DNA from: Cryptomeria japonica
Lineage: Eukaryota; Streptophyta; Pinopsida; Cupressales; Cupressaceae
Reading direction: 5' to 3'
NCBI RefSeq assembly: GCF_030272615.1
Contig: NC_081410.1
Span: 128,983,842-129,047,841 of the forward strand
Length of the DNA stretch: 64,000 nucleotides
Position numbers and translations under genes: made by a program. The notes under the pieces were generated by a model that saw nothing but the letters and a program-made list of their open reading frames with translations, was not told the origin of the DNA and did no database searches. Of the stretch, positions 61,731 to 64,000 are shown in pieces; position 1 is the stretch's first letter; each line of letters begins with the position of its first letter.

Positions 61731-63889
61731 CTAAAGAAAAATGTCAAGAGGATCTCCTTTGACTTGATGATTTACATAATCTTTGAAAAGAAAAGGTCTA
61801 TAACGACGTGGATGGTGTTCATCTATGAGCTCCTCTGGTATGCATACTTCCTTTTCCTTCAAAAATTTCCAGAAGAAACCAATAGAAAGTCGAGGATTCT
61901 TCCCTTCATATGCCACACGATGCTCTACACTCCAACATCTATCATTGCTCCACATCTACAACCAAAAAAATATCACCATTTACCTTATCAAAATAATTGA
62001 ACAAATGTAGCTTTAGAAGTTTCTTTTGAAATTAGTTTACCTTTAGAGCGTCAGCTATGATCACAGTGAATGATGAAGCTAGAGGTTTTACACTGAACCA
62101 TTCATCTTGTTTGGTGCGCATTTGAAGACCACCCACTTGGTCATTATACAAAATTGTAATCACACCCAAATCCTTGTGTTCCCTGAGAACAATGTCATTT
62201 GAATCGCTTGGTTTTTCATACTCTGAGAAATAATTAAGACAAAGTAGAGCATCACATTCTGTAAAATCAATCTCAAAATGTTTGCTGAGTCCCAGGCCTC
62301 GAAGGATAAGTTTTATCAGGGAATTTACTAAATCAGTTAACTTGGAACTGTATGTTCTTAGGCTGTCGCTGCACAACATATCCAAAAAAAAAATTAAATT
62401 ATTATTTATGGATTTTTCATACTATAATACTTTAGTGTTATGGAGGAATCAACAATCACAAATTTGTTTTATATGAATTTACTAGTTTTTCCCTCTAGTT
62501 AGTATCAGTAAAGAAAAATAATGATTTATCTTAAGGTAAATAAATTATTTAGTCAATTCAAATAAATTAAAATAATAGAGTTTGGATTCATCATAGAATA
62601 TTATAAAATATTATAGCATAAATAAATGAAAATTCAAAAATTCAAAGGTATTGAAAAATATTAAAAACTTTATAGATATTTAAAAATAAATAAAAATATA
62701 AACTAACTCTCAAATAAATAAAAAAGATTCAAGTAAAATTAAAGTAAAATAAAATAACTTTAGGTAAATATATTTTTCCAAATGAAAAATATTTAATATA
62801 AATAAACTAAAATATCTGCTCAAGAACTTTTTAGATTCTAAGTGTGTAAGAATTTTTTTGTATACAAAATAAATCTTATACATTGAATCCAAAAACTAAT
62901 TGCAATATATATTATGGATAGTGAAAATTTAATGTTTTGAAGAAAACCATTTATGCCCATCATTTGTTAAAATTCTTGATGCTTAAAATTTTAGGCCAAT
63001 GATATTAGTGATAAATAATTTCAATATTTTTTTATTTAGAAATCTTTCATCTATACTTTAGCATAGATAAATGTTTTTTGAATAGAAAAAAATTCTCTCT
63101 CTGATTTGTTAAAACAAAAATAATTAAGAACTAATAATTAAAATCTCAAAGATAAGAAATACTCAAAAAGATTAAAAAAAGACTAAAGAAAGAAACTATT
63201 ATCAAATATTTTATGATTTGCTTGCTATTCTTCTAGGCTTAAATCACATACACTAAGCTTACACTTTTAGGCTTAAAAGTGTTAAACACTGAGAGTTGAC
63301 TGACATTTTCTAGGCTTAATATGTTGCTTAAAGTGTGTGGTCATGCTAAGAATACATTTCTGGACCAAGAGAGCAAGCAAGAGAGCAAAATCTACACGAT
63401 CAATTTCTCCTCTCTTGCTTTCACACTTAGCTCTCTTGTCCCGATGATAACATTGACAACAACAAAATCTATACCGTCAAATCTAAAAGAATAACAAACA
63501 AAGAACTGTAAAAGTTTTATAATGACATACCAAAATTCAGAATTTCCTTCCGGCCAAAACTTGTGTGCATATTGCTGAAGCGAATCAGATGGCGGTACTG
63601 CTGGGATACACATTACCTCACCAATTGAAAGAGAAATGCCCTTGGAATACCCATCCAAGGGAAGATTAACGGCTCTTTCTTTTACTTGGGGTGGAAGATT
63701 GAACAGATCTCGAGATACTGAGTCCACAGCGTTTAGAAGCTCCTGTTCGACTCCATGATTCACCACACGAAAAGCTCCCCATTGTTGGACAGCTTCTTTT
63801 ACTTGATTGCACAGCTTTTGAAGATCAGGATTACCTTCTTCCAACTCTGATCGAAGAGCAGAAACATCAATTATTGGGAGCTCAGCCAT
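61731..63889 (-). CDS. 2-oxoglutarate/Fe(II) dioxygenase, DAO-like, copy 2 (complete, three exons)
   Basis: Exons: 63531-63889, 62041-62368 and 61731-61955. The spliced length is 912 bases (303 residues plus stop). Introns of 1162 and 85 bp have GT-AG ends, and the first splits a Cys codon. The N-terminal DIOX_N-type domain (residues 4 to about 100) has QQWGAFRVVNHGV. The 2OG-Fe(II) domain follows with LNYFSEYEKP, iron ligands H184-x-D186 (REHKDLGVITIL) and H241 (SVEHRV), and R251-x-S253 for 2-oxoglutarate (NPRLSIGFF). All catalytic residues are present, so it is probably active. The C-terminal HPRRYRPFLFKDY resembles plant DAO (auxin oxidase) and related 2-ODDs. Residue pattern alone does not fix the substrate; another small-molecule substrate is as likely as auxin. 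Cytosolic; no signal peptide. Confidence 0.92.
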
Positions 63890-64000
63890 AGTCGCAGATA
63901 CAGATGAAAATTCAACACTACTCCCTATGTTCGCTCTTTAATTACATCGGTCGATTAATATAGACCATTTGCATTCGCTTAAATAAGGTGGATTTTTTTT
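63890..64000 (-). promoter_or_regulatory. Core upstream region of 2-ODD copy 2
   Basis: About 110 bp before the start codon. The minus strand has TCTATATTAATC (63953-63964), about 65-75 bases before ATG, and CTTATTTAAG further up; either could be a TATA element. The GATGAAAATT leader segment is shared with copy 1. Only this much of the promoter is in the window. Confidence 0.35.

Noticed and set aside
63392-63530. Extension of 2-ODD copy 2 exon 1 into downstream sequence
   Set aside because: A GTATGT donor at 63530-63525 and the matching acceptor at 62369 give a phase-correct join, and the extension (VIIKLLQFFVC) has no family similarity.

Overview
The window looks like a repeat-dominated intergenic and genic stretch of a large land-plant nuclear genome. 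Ty1/copia and Tat-type Ty3/gypsy LTR fossils, plant-type LINEs with a C-terminal RNase H, an Au-like tRNA SINE and an intron-containing plant 2-oxoglutarate dioxygenase (2-ODD) all point that way. Low gene density, old nested elements and long AT-rich spacers would fit a gymnosperm, but nothing here proves that. One sequencing gap of exactly 500 N lies at 34501-35000.

Layout. 1-4.3 kb: minus-strand Copia fossil A, running off the left edge. 4.3-5.65 kb: unassigned DNA with a GC-richer block. 5.65-10.74 kb: minus-strand Copia fossil B with one LTR. 10.74-34.5 kb: a nest. A minus-strand LINE (10740-11425 and 32917-34500) was split by plus-strand Copia-like element C (LTRs 11426-12411 and 31969-32916). 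C was then split by minus-strand Tat-type gypsy element D (LTRs 13662-15102 and 27843-29302). D was in turn hit by a 963-bp inverted-repeat DNA element (19836-20798). LTR divergence by eye (about 1 in 8 for C, about 1 in 20 for D) agrees with this order.

35.0-38.5 kb: first copy of a minus-strand 2-ODD gene. It has exon 1 and the beginning of exon 2, and the rest falls in the gap. Its intron 1 holds a 2.3-kb LINE insertion with 13-bp target duplications. This insertion carries an extra protein frame of unknown function downstream of RNase H. 38.8-39.2 kb: GA-rich microsatellite just upstream of that gene. 39.2-43.1 kb: AT-rich DNA with one 157-bp direct repeat. 43.09-43.64 kb: second short insertion of the same kind of LINE. 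43.69-48.49 kb: a remarkable 4.8-kb array of 20-bp units arranged in alternating orientations. 48.6-49.35 kb: CT microsatellite.

49.36-58.06 kb: a large DNA-transposon-like unit. It has a plus-strand decayed transposase of a family I know mainly as uncharacterised animal proteins, a 360-bp tandem repeat, a convergent proline- and glutamate-rich spliced gene-like region, an SINE and AT microsatellites. 58.06-60.52 kb: the 3' end of a plus-strand Copia element with its LTR. 61.7-63.9 kb: the only intact host gene, a three-exon 2-ODD of 303 codons on the minus strand, paralogous to the copy at 35-38.5 kb.

The two dioxygenase genes are a same-strand tandem family about 25 kb apart, with the DNA between them filled by repeats. 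Nothing else looks like a working host gene.
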